Source of the DNA: Schaalia odontolytica
Lineage (GTDB): Bacteria > Actinomycetota > Actinomycetes > Actinomycetales > Actinomycetaceae
Direction of reading: 5' to 3'
DNA: 64,000 bases
Assembly (NCBI RefSeq): GCF_031191545.1
Contig: NZ_CP133472.1
Span: 124,001 to 188,000, forward strand
The first letter of the stretch is position 1; every line of letters begins with the position of its first letter. Under the pieces are notes generated by a model. The model was not told the origin of the DNA. It searched no databases and worked only from the letters and a program-made list of their open reading frames with translations. Shown one piece after another: positions 8,618-20,326 of this stretch. The position numbers and the translations under genes were made by a program.

Positions 8618-9109
8618 ATGGAAGCTCGAACTCTACATGCCCCACTGGACGCGTTGTCAGCGGCGAATCGGCCCCAGGGTATTGAGATCGCCACGCTCAC
8701 AACATTCGACATCCCCGCGCTCGCGGTGCTCACCCTCGAGGCGTACGACGACGCCGTCACGCCAGAGGCGCTCTTGGAAACCTCCGAAGAGCTACGCCTG
8801 ACGTTTGAGGGCGCATTCGGGGCCACCACGGAAGACTCGTTCATCGGCGCGTGGGACGGAGGGACGCTCATCGGAGCGATCCTCGTCGTGCGCGAATCCC
8901 CCTGGGATGACGCGCCGGACGGCCCCTTCGTGGTCGACCTGATCGTCGCCCCCGACTACCGCAGGCGCGGCATCGCAACCGCCCTCGTGTCCGAGGTTGC
9001 GTCGCGATGCTCGCAGTGGGGATTCGACACCCTCACCCTGCGTCTCGATACGCGCCACGGCGGGGCACACGAACTCTACTCGGTCCTCGGATTCGAAGAG
9101 ATCGCCTGA
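8618..9109 (+). CDS. GNAT-family N-acetyltransferase
   Basis: A 163-residue acetyl-CoA-dependent acyltransferase. The coenzyme A loop is in DLIVAPDYRRRGIATALV (about residues 107-124), the R-R-x-G-I/A pattern of motif A; a C-terminal FLGFEEIA-like end (YSVLGFEEIA) is also typical. The acceptor substrate cannot be predicted. ATG 8618 was preferred over a GTG 27 bases earlier because a good promoter lies across that GTG and would give a leaderless mRNA beginning at 8618. It stands alone after cysE and converges on the nei gene. Confidence 0.88.
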   Translation: MEARTLHAPLDALSAANRPQGIEIATLTTFDIPALAVLTLEAYDDAVTPEALLETSEELRLTFEGAFGATTEDSFIGAWDGGTLIGAILVVRESPWDDAPDGPFVVDLIVAPDYRRRGIATALVSEVASRCSQWGFDTLTLRLDTRHGGAHELYSVLGFEEIA

Positions 9110-9169
9110 TAGAAGGCGAGGAGTGCGAGCCTGCCGGCCCGCACTCCCCTCCTGCGTCGCGTTGTGCCC

Positions 9170-10207
9170 TCAGCGCTGGCAGGACGGACACCAGAACAGG
9201 CGTCGGTTCTGCATGAGCGCCTCACGGATCGGCGTCCCGCACCGCAGACACGGCCGATCGGTGCGGTGGTACGCATACCAACGCGAGGCCTCCTCGTCGC
9301 CCTCGATGGGCGGGTTGGGTGCCTCCTGCGGGTCCATCGTGTCGAGGCGACCAGCGGCCAGGCCGCGGTTCATGAGGTCGCAGACGAGGACCCACAGCTC
9401 GCGCAGGCGCTTGAGCGAAATGTTGGCTCCCTTTCGGTGCGGAGAGATGCCCGCAAGGAACAGCGCGTCGGCGCGGTAGATGTTTCCCACGCCCGCGATG
9501 ATCGACTGATCCATGACGATCTCGCCGATCGCGCGCTTCTTGGCGTGGGCGACGCTGGCGAAACGATCCATCGCCTCGCGATCATCTCGGGCCCCGGCAT
9601 CCAAGGGGTCCGGTCCCAGCTTCGCCTCCGCCTTGATACGCTCCTCGTCGGTGATCAGGTCGCAGCGGTTCGGCCCCACCAGGTCGGCGACAGCGTGGTC
9701 GTTGAACAGGCGCAGGCGCACGGCTCCGACCGGCTCCGGCGGCTCCCACTCCCCCGCCTTGGCCTCTCCAAATCCCTCGCCCCAGCGGGTTTCGGAATGA
9801 CCGTTCCACTCCCCCTTCGGGATGTTGGGAATGCGGTGGGCGACGCCGTGGCCCTCGTCAACGACGGTCTCGTCGCCGTTAAAACGCCACCATCCGTACA
9901 AGCCCAGGTGGATGTGTACCCACCGATCGGGCCAGGGGGCTTCCTCACCGAGAAGGGGTTCCCCGCTGCCTGCAGCGGCACCTTCCAGGAGGGCCACCCC
10001 GGCCTCGTATGTCTCCCCCGGGGTGGGCGGGACGAAGCCAATGAACATGTGCTTGCCGTGCACGCGAACCCGCTGCATGACCCACCCGTCCAGGAGGGCC
10101 GCGGAAGACGCAAAGCGCCCCTGCGGGGACGAAGCCGAGACGGTACCCCCGACGAAAAGCTCGTCGAGGGTACCGGCTAGGCGACGGACTGCATCGCCTT
10201 CAGGCAT
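9170..10207 (-). CDS. nei: Fpg/Nei-family DNA glycosylase (endonuclease VIII-like)
   Basis: A bifunctional base-excision glycosylase/AP lyase. It begins MPEGDAV, giving the catalytic Pro2 and Glu3; the D-A-V after MPEG points to the Nei (endonuclease VIII) branch, which prefers oxidised pyrimidines, rather than Fpg. The helix-two-turn-helix region lies near IGEIVMDQSIIAGVGNIYR, and the C-terminal zinc finger is CLRCGTPI...WCPSC. At 345 residues it is longer than the usual 260-290, the extra residues lying in the N-terminal domain (about 80-170). It ends downstream of, and probably is co-transcribed with, leuS (6 bases apart). Confidence 0.93.
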   Translation of the reverse strand: MPEGDAVRRLAGTLDELFVGGTVSASSPQGRFASSAALLDGWVMQRVRVHGKHMFIGFVPPTPGETYEAGVALLEGAAAGSGEPLLGEEAPWPDRWVHIHLGLYGWWRFNGDETVVDEGHGVAHRIPNIPKGEWNGHSETRWGEGFGEAKAGEWEPPEPVGAVRLRLFNDHAVADLVGPNRCDLITDEERIKAEAKLGPDPLDAGARDDREAMDRFASVAHAKKRAIGEIVMDQSIIAGVGNIYRADALFLAGISPHRKGANISLKRLRELWVLVCDLMNRGLAAGRLDTMDPQEAPNPPIEGDEEASRWYAYHRTDRPCLRCGTPIREALMQNRRLFWCPSCQR

Positions 10208-10213
10208 GTGACC

Positions 10214-13144
<2,931 letters not shown>

Positions 13145-13268
13145 CTATGCGTTCCTCGCTTAACGATGGGTCGCGTAACAATATTCCCCACCAGGGTAGT
13201 TCACGCCCGCCCGCCCCGCCGGACGCGCTCACCTACCGAAGCAGACGCGAATGGGTGACAATAGTCGC

Positions 13269-13715
13269 ATGAGCACCGTCTTCGAAAACATCATCTCCGG
13301 CACCTGGTCCGGTCGCTTCGTGTGGGCCGACGATCTGTGCGTCGCCTTCGCGACGATCGAACCGACCTCGCCCGGGCACGTCCTCGTCGTTCCTCGCACT
13401 CCCTACGAGTCCTGGACCGACGCTCCCTCCGACGTGGCCGCGCACCTGATGAAGGTGGCACGCGCAATCGGGCTGGCCCAGAAGTCGGCTTTCGGCGTGG
13501 CGCGGTCGGGCCTCGTCATCGCAGGCTTCGAGGTGCCGCACACGCACCTGCACGTCATCCCTCTGCGCGACGAGTCCGACGTGCTGCTCTCGAAGGCGGC
13601 ACCGGCGAGCGACGACGAGCTCGATGCCGCGATCACGACGCTGCGTGAGGCTCTGCTGGCGGCTGGTCACGGCGCTCACGTGCCTTCGTCGATGAAGTCC
13701 GCCGCTCTCGACTGA
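13269..13715 (+). CDS. HIT-family nucleotide-binding protein
   Basis: A 148-residue protein of the histidine triad superfamily of nucleotide hydrolases and transferases. The triad is HTHLHVIPL near residue 96, and an N-terminal GHVLVVPR segment also matches the family. The physiological substrate is unknown; Hint-branch proteins cleave adenosine phosphoramidates. ATG 13269 is preferred: GACAAT (13257-13262) sits 6 bases before it, fitting a leaderless mRNA, whereas the ATG at 13251 would lie upstream of that -10. It is divergent from leuS. Confidence 0.92.
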   Translation: MSTVFENIISGTWSGRFVWADDLCVAFATIEPTSPGHVLVVPRTPYESWTDAPSDVAAHLMKVARAIGLAQKSAFGVARSGLVIAGFEVPHTHLHVIPLRDESDVLLSKAAPASDDELDAAITTLREALLAAGHGAHVPSSMKSAALD

Positions 13716-13919
13716 GCGATCCCGCTCCCCTGTCGCGGCTCCCCGCTGCGGTCGTCGAGATTGTACAAGGCTCCCTCCGGCCCGCTGGGTTCATTCGTGG
13801 GCCGGGCGGGCAAGAACGTATCTAGGCCTGGAAATCGAGCCACGCCTGAGCGCCTCACATCAGCCGGACGCGCGTGAGTGCTTCGCGATTGTCTCGCGGA
13901 CGGTTACATCTCGGTCGCG

Positions 13920-14588
13920 TCAATCTCGCACGACAACGCCCGAGGCCTGGGCCGGATCGAGGATGAGCATGTTCCCGTCTTCGAGGAGGACCGTCACACC
14001 CTCGCCCCCGGAGGCAACGACGGTGATGCGAGCGCCGGGCACGAGGCCTGCCTCCTCCCATGCGCGCAGCGCATCGGGATCACGGTCGGGCAGTCGATCG
14101 ATAACTCCCCCTGCGCTCACCTCGAGCGTGTCGAGCGGGTATCCGGCGACATCGTCACTGGTTCCGTCGGCGCGCGGGATTGGGTCCCCGTGCGGGTCGC
14201 GGCTCGGGTAGCCGAGTACGCGGTCGAGGCGGTTGAGAAGACGGTCGGAGACAGCGTGTTCGAGAATCTCTGCTTCTTCGTGCACCTCGTCCCAGGAGAA
14301 TCCCAGGGCCTCGTGCAGGTATGTTTCAAGCAGGCGATGGCGGCGCACCATTCCCAGGGCGACGGCGCGCCCCTGCGGGGTGAGGCGCACACGGCCGTAT
14401 CGCTCGTGGGTGACGAGGCCTTGGCGGGCCAGGCGCTGGATATTCTCGGTCGCAGTCGAGGGTACGACCCCCATGTGTTCGGAGACGTCCTTAGGCTTGA
14501 CGCCGTCGCGGCCGGCTTCCTCGGCACCCCACACGAGCTTCAGGATGTCCTCCACGACCGCTGAATATGCGCTCGACGCGTCCGACAT
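13920..14588 (-). CDS. DtxR/IdeR-family metal-dependent transcriptional regulator
   Basis: A 222-residue regulator. The N-terminal winged helix (about 5-75) includes VSEHMGVVPSTATENIQRLARQG, close to the DtxR recognition helix; the dimerisation domain follows with metal-site residues in RRHRLLETYLHE and EEAEILEHAVSD; an FeoA/SH3-like domain forms the C-terminus (about 150-220). Such proteins bind Fe2+ or Mn2+ and repress uptake genes. The residue pattern does not let me separate an iron (IdeR) from a manganese (MntR) regulator. AAGGGGA precedes the ATG. Neighbours do not include metal transporters, so it probably acts in trans. Confidence 0.9.
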   Translation of the reverse strand: MSDASSAYSAVVEDILKLVWGAEEAGRDGVKPKDVSEHMGVVPSTATENIQRLARQGLVTHERYGRVRLTPQGRAVALGMVRRHRLLETYLHEALGFSWDEVHEEAEILEHAVSDRLLNRLDRVLGYPSRDPHGDPIPRADGTSDDVAGYPLDTLEVSAGGVIDRLPDRDPDALRAWEEAGLVPGARITVVASGGEGVTVLLEDGNMLILDPAQASGVVVRD

Positions 14589-14734
14589 GGCATTCCCCTT
14601 TCGTCTGACACCCTAATTGTATGCGGCAGCGCACCACGGGCCCGCCACTCGTGCGACATAGGACACGGCACCCTTCATTGACTTGCACAGGGCGAGGTGC
14701 GCCTGTATATTTAATTCTCGGTTGCAAAACCCCC

Positions 14735-14807
<73 letters not shown>

Positions 14808-14840
14808 CAGCTTTCCCAGCTTCGCCTGGTGAGAGTTCCC

Positions 14841-14913
<73 letters not shown>

Positions 14914-14918
14914 CAAAC

Positions 14919-14949
14919 AACCGGCGGCCTTCAAGTCGCCGGTTTTTCC
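14919..14949 (+). terminator. Intrinsic terminator of the tRNA-Lys pair
   Basis: A perfect 8-bp stem (14919-14926 with 14937-14944) is followed by a T run (TTTTT, overlapping the stem end), the clearest classical intrinsic terminator in the window. Confidence 0.85.
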
Positions 14950-15102
14950 TATCTGCTCTCCCTGCTGCGCCGGCTAGCCTCTCACAAGGCCCACCGCCCC
15001 GCCTCGTTTTCCTCCTACCACGGCTGCTGCCCCGTTAGATCTCCGACCATGCAACCAGCTGACGTGTCCCGGCGCGCGGTGACCCGCGGTCAAGTCCTGT
15101 GG

Positions 15103-16478
15103 AGTGGTGTAATCGTTTTGTGTCCTTCGGGTTGGGTTATGCGCTGAGTTGGAGTGGGGTGTCCTCTTGTTGGGTGGGTTGTGGTGTGAGTCGTGATCTG
15201 GTGAGGATGTCGAGGCTGAGGTAGCGTCGGCCTTCGGCCCATTCGTCGTTTTGTTCGGCTAGGACGGCTCCGACCAGGCGGATGATTGCGTGGCGGTTGG
15301 GGAAGATTCCCACGGTGTCGGTGCGTCGGCGGATTTCGCGGTTGAGGCGTTCATTGGGGTTATTGGACCAGATCTGGGTCCACACCCCGGTGGGGAAGAA
15401 CGCGAACGCGAGGACATCTGCCCTGGCTTGATCGAGGTGATCACACACAGCGGGGAGCTTATCGCGGGGGTAGTCCAAGAGCCGGTCGTATTGAGCGTTG
15501 ACCGATGCGGCGTCAGGCTGGCTGCACCGAGTGCAGCATCGCTGTGACGGCGGGCCATAGTGCTTTGGGGGTGACCGACATGAGATGAGCGGCGTAGTGG
15601 GTGCGGCATCGTTGCCAGGTGACTCCGGGCAGGTTGGCGGCGATGGCTTCAACCAGGCCCAGATGGGCGTCACTGGTCACCAGGCGCACGCCAGTGAGGC
15701 CCCGGGCGACCAGGTCAGAGAAGAACTCCTTCCAGGCTGGAGCGGTCTCACTGGTAGATACGCGTACCCCCAGCACTTCGCGATGTCCGTCATTGTTGAC
15801 TCCAGTGGCAACCAGAACCGCGCACGAGACGACGCGTCCTCCTTCGCGCACTTTCATGGTGAGCGCGTCAGCGGCAACGAAGGTGAAAGGCCCGGCATCG
15901 TGGAGGGGCCGGTTGCGGAACTGATCCACGTGCTCGTCCAGGTCGGCTGCCATCCGTGAGACCTGGGACTTGGACAGTCCTGTGATCCCCAGGGTTTTGA
16001 CGAGCTTGTCCATACGGCGTGTAGACACTCCTGCTAGGTAGCAGCCAGCAACCACTGTAATCAAGGCGCTTTCGGAGCGTTTGCGGCGCTGCAACAACCA
16101 CTCTGGAAAGTAGGTACCTGAGCGCAGCTTGGGGATCGCCACGTCAATGGTGCCGACCCTGGTGTCCAAGGGCCGGTGGCGATACCCATTGCGCCTGGCC
16201 TGACGCTGCGGATCTTGTTGACCCCACTGGGCCCCGCACACCGCATCAGCGTCCGCTGATAACAACGCGTTAATGACATGCTGGAGCAAGGAACGCATCA
16301 AATCCGGGGATGCCTGGGACAACGCCTCGCCAAGCATGCCAGCAGGGTCGATAATATGAGGAGCGGTCATCGTTGTGCCTCCAAATCGTTTCGAGTCAGA
16401 AGTAGAGAGCTTTCTCGAAGGATCACACGGTGACCGCACCCATATCAAACGAGCCGACCACCACACGGTTACACCACT
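15103..16478. mobile_element. IS256-family insertion sequence
   Basis: The 1376-bp element carries a transposase of the IS256 mutator type. Its ends are imperfect inverted repeats: AGTGGTGTAA at 15103 matches the reverse complement at 16478, and 17 of the first 20 positions agree. The element length fits the family (about 1.3-1.5 kb). No matching 8- or 9-base target duplication flanks it, so the insertion is old or one flank has been rearranged. The transposase frame is broken. It lies 190 bases beyond the tRNA-Lys pair, in a stretch that otherwise holds no housekeeping gene. Confidence 0.88.
15137..16370 (-). pseudogene. IS256-family transposase, frameshifted by a 4-bp duplication
   Basis: The start is ATG 16370 with GGAGG 7 bases upstream. 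The first part (to 15513) holds the first two catalytic Asp residues, in FVAADAL (D169) and VTSDAHLGL (D234), and breaks off after LHSVQPA. The second part, in another frame, continues with QPDAASVNAQYDRL and holds the catalytic Glu in NPNERLNREIRRR. The frames join perfectly as LHSVQPDAAS if one unit of the tandem GCTG GCTG at 15517-15524 is removed, restoring 409 residues, the normal family size. No slippery site typical of programmed frameshifting is seen, so the gene is probably inactive. Confidence 0.9.
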
Positions 16479-16530
16479 ATGCGAGACGCTACTTGACCCG
16501 CTGATTCGCACGTTAACCCCTAGACATGCG

Positions 16531-16650
16531 CGTGGGCCTCTTGATTCGCACGTGGGCGGGGTCACCAGCACGCAACCTATCGGGTTTACGTGCGGGATAT
16601 CGGGTTTACGTGCGGGATATCGGGTTTACGTGCAACTTAAGAGGCCCACG
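16531..16650. repeat. Three 20-bp tandem repeats enclosed by a 12-bp inverted repeat
   Basis: Unit TATCGGGTTTACGTGCGGGA occurs at 16578, 16598 and (16 of 20 bases) 16618. The block is enclosed by CGTGGGCCTCTT (16531-16542) and its exact complement AAGAGGCCCACG (16639-16650), which could close a 120-base stem-loop. TGATTCGCACGT also occurs twice just before and within the block (about 16501 and 16542). The repeated units could be operators, iterons or the core of a small RNA; no function is known to me. Confidence 0.65.
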
Positions 16651-16987
16651 TGCAGCTCAGCCTCGCTGTCGCAGCCATGCCCTTTGCATCCACACACCCA
16701 CCGAGCCTGCGCAGCGGTGCGTTCTGGATAGGAGCTTCTGTACTGGATAGCAGCGCCACCTCTGGAAGGGTTGTTCTCCTATCTAAAATGCAGTCTTGTC
16801 CCCACATCGTGACGCGGCTTCCAAAGCAGCGCCGCGACAGCCCTCGCACGATTCCTCGGCTCCACGCCACCACGACAGCATCCCGCGCGATCACTCCGCG
16901 AGCGATCGCATCGCCTTACGCGTGGGCGACGGCAGACCAGCATTACCGCACCAACGCGGTCTCACACCAGCGTGATCCGAGGCTAGC

Positions 16988-17047
16988 GCGGATAGCTGAC
17001 GCCCACGCCGATAGGTTCCTCAGCTATCCGCAAGCGGGCAACCTATC
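16988..17047. repeat. 12-bp hairpin with an alternative pairing partner
   Basis: GCGGATAGCTGA (16988-16999) pairs perfectly with 17020-17031 around a 20-base loop. The loop holds GATAGGTT (17010-17017), which pairs instead with AACCTATC (17040-17047) just downstream; the two pairings exclude each other in one RNA. The loop also holds GCCCACGC, complementary to GCGTGGGC in the 16530 region. Confidence 0.5.
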
Positions 17048-17571
17048 CGCGTCATTCACCGACGGAGGGCACACAAGGTCTCCATCGCACGATGAGCTCG
17101 CAACCTTACCGTCAGGCGTCTGTCTTACCAAGTGCACCAATGCAACACGGTGCCGCGCCGCAAGGTAGAACTTTCATGGATTCTACAGCCTCCACAGCTG
17201 TCAATGAAGTACATCGCTGCGACCAGAAGTACTGCAAAACACGAAGAGCCGGAGACTACGAAGCGTACGGACGATATGGGCACAGGTGGATAACTTGTAC
17301 ACCGAGACTCAGACCGTGCCCACAACGCTGCCCGGCTGCCGTCTGCTTATCCACGTTGTGAAGATTCTAGTGTCACAGAGGCACACTTCAACCATCAGCT
17401 CCAAGACTCATCAATGTACGCCCACCCAATGCTGCAACGAGATCCACCTTCCCAGAAGGAGCAACGACACGCAATCCACAACCTCACTCAGTTCGCGACT
17501 CGGAGAAGCTACAATGCGAACCAGGAACATCACAGACGCCACTTGGCCACGTCGCACAACGTCGCACGCAC

Positions 17572-18222
17572 ATGGACATCAACGCTCTTTCTCTCGATAC
17601 TCTGCTTCCCGCTATCACCGCAGCAACTGGTCTCCTGGCTGCTGGGGCTGCTGCTACCCAACTCTCATATCGACGCCGCATGATGCGAGCCGCAAGTTGG
17701 GCACAACAACAAATAGACAACACCGCCGGAGAACACAGACGTCACTTGCAACTGATGAAAAAATGGGCCGAGTCTGAAGTAGTGGCCTCCACTCTGGTCC
17801 CTGCATGGATCTTCCTGGAGCCAATCGGCCTATCGTCAGTTGGATTTCTAGCACAACTTCTCAAGAATCAGCCTCACCTCTTGACTCTACTAACATTTTT
17901 ACTTTTCACCATGAGCTTTCGGAGAACAATACGTTTGTATTTAGAAAGACGCAGGTGCGCATCCGATTACTACACTGACCACCCTGTACACCCAGTCAAC
18001 ATAGGATTGTTGTCTCAAATGGAAGGCGGTACGCAGAGGGAAATCAAATACGCACTACTTATCGCAGCAGGGCTCACAGGCCTCTCGGCGTCTTTCGGCC
18101 ACTATATCCGCAACGGAAGCTCCGTTTTTCTCCTCATTACCTTCTTAAGCTCTGCTCTTGTCGCGCACTCTGTAAAAGTTGTTCGACGCTGGGACAGGCA
18201 TCCTTATCTAGCGCGTATTTGA
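17572..18222 (+). CDS. Orphan multi-pass membrane protein
   Basis: A 216-residue protein with about five hydrophobic segments (roughly residues 9-28, 73-92, 98-115, 157-175 and 183-202). A basic, helical stretch (about 30-70, with RRRMMRAASWAQQQ) sits between the first two and a basic RLYLERRRC segment follows the third. No catalytic motif or known family is recognised. Codon use is less GC-rich than in the surrounding core genes, which suggests transfer. No clear ribosome-binding site precedes ATG 17572. The frame continues in register for 48 more codons past the TGA, with a charged, coiled-coil-like sequence, so the protein may be truncated by a nonsense mutation. Confidence 0.6.
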   Translation: MDINALSLDTLLPAITAATGLLAAGAAATQLSYRRRMMRAASWAQQQIDNTAGEHRRHLQLMKKWAESEVVASTLVPAWIFLEPIGLSSVGFLAQLLKNQPHLLTLLTFLLFTMSFRRTIRLYLERRRCASDYYTDHPVHPVNIGLLSQMEGGTQREIKYALLIAAGLTGLSASFGHYIRNGSSVFLLITFLSSALVAHSVKVVRRWDRHPYLARI

Positions 18223-18585
18223 GAACAAGTTCGAGCAAAGATACAGAAACTCGACGATCAACTCAAGCAACATGAACATCAGTATCATCATGTGAGAAAT
18301 ATTGCCGATGCCACATTGGACATGTCATTGTCATTCGAACAGCGCTCTCGTTGTAGAAAGACTCAATGAAGAGGATCATCTGATTAACAAGTCACATCTG
18401 ACTCACCCAACGATGCTCCCCTCCGCCCACGGGCCCATGAGAACTATCCAACGGCACACGACCAATGATCCTCGTTTGAGCTCGATGTCAATCCCTCAAT
18501 GATGGGCACAGAGCGCAGATTCGCCTCTTAGTTGCTTGCGATAACACGCAGGACAATGACATTAGAACTCTCGTCGCACAAAACC
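18223..18585. other. Gene-free stretch holding a possible lost C-terminal extension
   Basis: The first 147 bases stay open in the frame of the preceding gene until TGA 18367-18369 and encode a polar helical sequence beginning EQVRAKIQKLDDQLKQ. The remainder, to the terminator of the ABC operon, shows only short frames with no ribosome-binding site. Confidence 0.45.
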
Positions 18586-18620
18586 GAGGCCGGGGAAACC
18601 CAGTGGATAGCCCCGGCCTC
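18586..18620 (-). terminator. Terminator of the ABC transporter operon
   Basis: A perfect 10-bp stem (18586-18595 with 18611-18620) with a 15-base loop begins 15 bases past the permease stop. The minus-strand RNA continues GGUUUUG, giving a short U run. Confidence 0.75.
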
Positions 18621-18634
18621 GTGCAGGCACGCGA

Positions 18635-20326
18635 TCAGTGCCCGGGCCAGCTGCGGATCGTTGTCAGCGCTGACACGGCGTAACGATCCCACACTCGCCC
18701 TCCGATCCGCACACCCGCCTCAAGGACGATGACAGACCAGACAACGGCAACGACGAACGCCACCCACTGGGGAAGGACCCCAAAGGCCGCCAGCGCCAGG
18801 AGAACGTACGAGGGCACCTGAAGGAGAGCGGTGCCCGCGAAGCCAACGAGCTGCATCAGCATCGTCATGAGGAAGGACCCCGTTCCCTTGGTGGACAGGG
18901 GCGAGGTGCCCGGCGGCTGAACCGGGTAGACCCACCGCGCATTGACGATGAGGGTCGTGGCGGCCGCTCCAGCAAAGAACACGACGCCCATCACCTGGTG
19001 GAACAGGAAGTCCTGGACGCTCGCTCCAACGGCGACATCGTGAATCAGGTATCCCAGAACCTGAGGAAGGAGGGCCGGGAGAGTACCGATCAGGCGCCCC
19101 CGACGTTCCTCGCGCCCACTCATCCCCGAGGAAATGACAATCCACGCACCCGTGGAGTCGTATTGCATGAGCGCCCCGGTGGACAGGCCCAACGTGATGG
19201 GCACCAGGTACAAGAACACTCCCGTGAACACGACCGTCTGAGCGCCAAGATCGATGCGTCCCATGAGAATCCCCATGATCGGGAAGATCACAGCGAGGAC
19301 ACAGTTCATGTTCAGACGCGGATCGACGATCCAGTAGCGCAGGGTACGCGCAGCGAGGGATGCGCTACGATGCCCGAGGCCAAGGCGAGTAAACCAGTCA
19401 ACGCTACGAAGCCCCGCGGAACGCGATTGCGCGACGCGTTGGGTACGCTCGGCCACCTCGATGGAATCGTCGACGAGGTGGCGCCCCTCGTCGATTGCTC
19501 GCTGAGCATCGGCCGACACCTTGTTCGCGTATCCGCTCATGACCGGACCCAGGACCTTCACCCACGCGCGCCATCCCACGTAGGCGGTGATCACGCTGAC
19601 GGCTGCGCGCACTAGTGCCGCCACCCACGCTCCCTCTACGAGGGAGGCGACGACGCCGAAGGGAGCACCGAAGGGAGTCCACAGCGCGACGTTGACGCCT
19701 GCCTGAAAGGCATCAACTGAAAAGTTGCGACCCAGGAGGCTCATCCAGTAGCCCATCGGAGTGACGACCACCATGAAGACGGTGACGCCAGCGAGCGTGA
19801 CCAGATCCTTCTTTCCCGAGGTATTCAGCCGAACTGCGAACCATGTTCCGACGGCGCGCGCCCACAGGACCGCGATGCCGAGGGATACGACGGAGGCGAG
19901 CAGCCAGCCGATCGCCTCGAGCCACTGGGCGCGCCACAGGGCAAACCACGTCGGTAGGCCGAGTACGAGGGCAGAGATGACACCTCCTGGGCCGATCGCG
20001 GTCATAGCCGCCAGTGCTGTGGCGAGGCGTTTGCTCGGCCCAACGAAAGGTGCCAAGCGGACCGGGTCCACCGAGTTATCCATGGAGGCGAAAAGGATCG
20101 GGATCACAAGCCAGGCGGCCACGACGAGAGGGCCAGCAAAAGCAAAGAGCGGAGCCGCTTGGGCGGCGGCGTCGGAGCGGGCGAGGAACGCCAGACCCAC
20201 GTAGGCGCTTGCCACCACGGACGCCACGTACAGCACGCCCAGGATCGCCAGCACCAAAATGGCGGTCTGGCGACGGATCGTATTCCAGATGATCTGGAAC
20301 TTCAGGCGAATCAGTTGCCCAACCAC
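18635..20326 (-). CDS. ABC transporter permease, large
   Basis: A 563-residue integral membrane protein with about 12 hydrophobic segments and no ATPase motifs. It starts at GTG 20326, overlapping the ATPase gene by 16 bases; GGAGGG 6 bases before the GTG lies inside the ATPase gene, so the two are translationally coupled. The first membrane segment (about 22-45, TAILVLAILGVLYVASV) follows a basic N-terminus. A cytoplasmic stretch near residues 225-275 is polar. The architecture resembles ABC-2-type exporters with a duplicated membrane domain. The substrate is not predictable. Confidence 0.8.
   Translation of the reverse strand: MVGQLIRLKFQIIWNTIRRQTAILVLAILGVLYVASVVASAYVGLAFLARSDAAAQAAPLFAFAGPLVVAAWLVIPILFASMDNSVDPVRLAPFVGPSKRLATALAAMTAIGPGGVISALVLGLPTWFALWRAQWLEAIGWLLASVVSLGIAVLWARAVGTWFAVRLNTSGKKDLVTLAGVTVFMVVVTPMGYWMSLLGRNFSVDAFQAGVNVALWTPFGAPFGVVASLVEGAWVAALVRAAVSVITAYVGWRAWVKVLGPVMSGYANKVSADAQRAIDEGRHLVDDSIEVAERTQRVAQSRSAGLRSVDWFTRLGLGHRSASLAARTLRYWIVDPRLNMNCVLAVIFPIMGILMGRIDLGAQTVVFTGVFLYLVPITLGLSTGALMQYDSTGAWIVISSGMSGREERRGRLIGTLPALLPQVLGYLIHDVAVGASVQDFLFHQVMGVVFFAGAAATTLIVNARWVYPVQPPGTSPLSTKGTGSFLMTMLMQLVGFAGTALLQVPSYVLLALAAFGVLPQWVAFVVAVVWSVIVLEAGVRIGGRVWDRYAVSALTTIRSWPGH

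Larger units (their letters stand above)
16479..17571. other. Gene-poor accessory stretch with structured repeats
   Basis: About 1.1 kb between the IS and the orphan membrane gene. Open frames here (for example 16650-17168 plus) lack ribosome-binding sites and have the composition of chance frames. Two structured elements are listed separately (16531-16650 and 16988-17047). Base composition becomes less GC-rich towards 17400-18500, unlike the housekeeping parts of the window. TACAAT at 17510-17515 could be a -10 for the membrane gene at 17572, although no good -35 is seen. Confidence 0.5.

Noticed and set aside
13145-13268. A T-box leader ahead of leuS
   Set aside because: The conserved T-box sequence and specifier stem are absent on the minus strand, and the interval is too short.
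15095-16486. Target-site duplication flanking the IS256-family element
   Set aside because: The eight bases on either side (TCCTGTGG and ATGCGAGA) do not match.
16578-16633. A CRISPR array
   Set aside because: The 20-bp units are directly adjacent with no spacers, there are only three, and no cas gene is in the window.
16650-17168. A 172-codon plus-strand frame in the accessory stretch
   Set aside because: No ribosome-binding site, no domain, a composition typical of chance frames, and it runs through both arms of the 16988 hairpin.
14914-18620. Attachment-site repeat of the tRNA-Lys 3' end marking an integrated element
   Set aside because: No second copy of the tRNA 3' end and no integrase gene is visible in the window.
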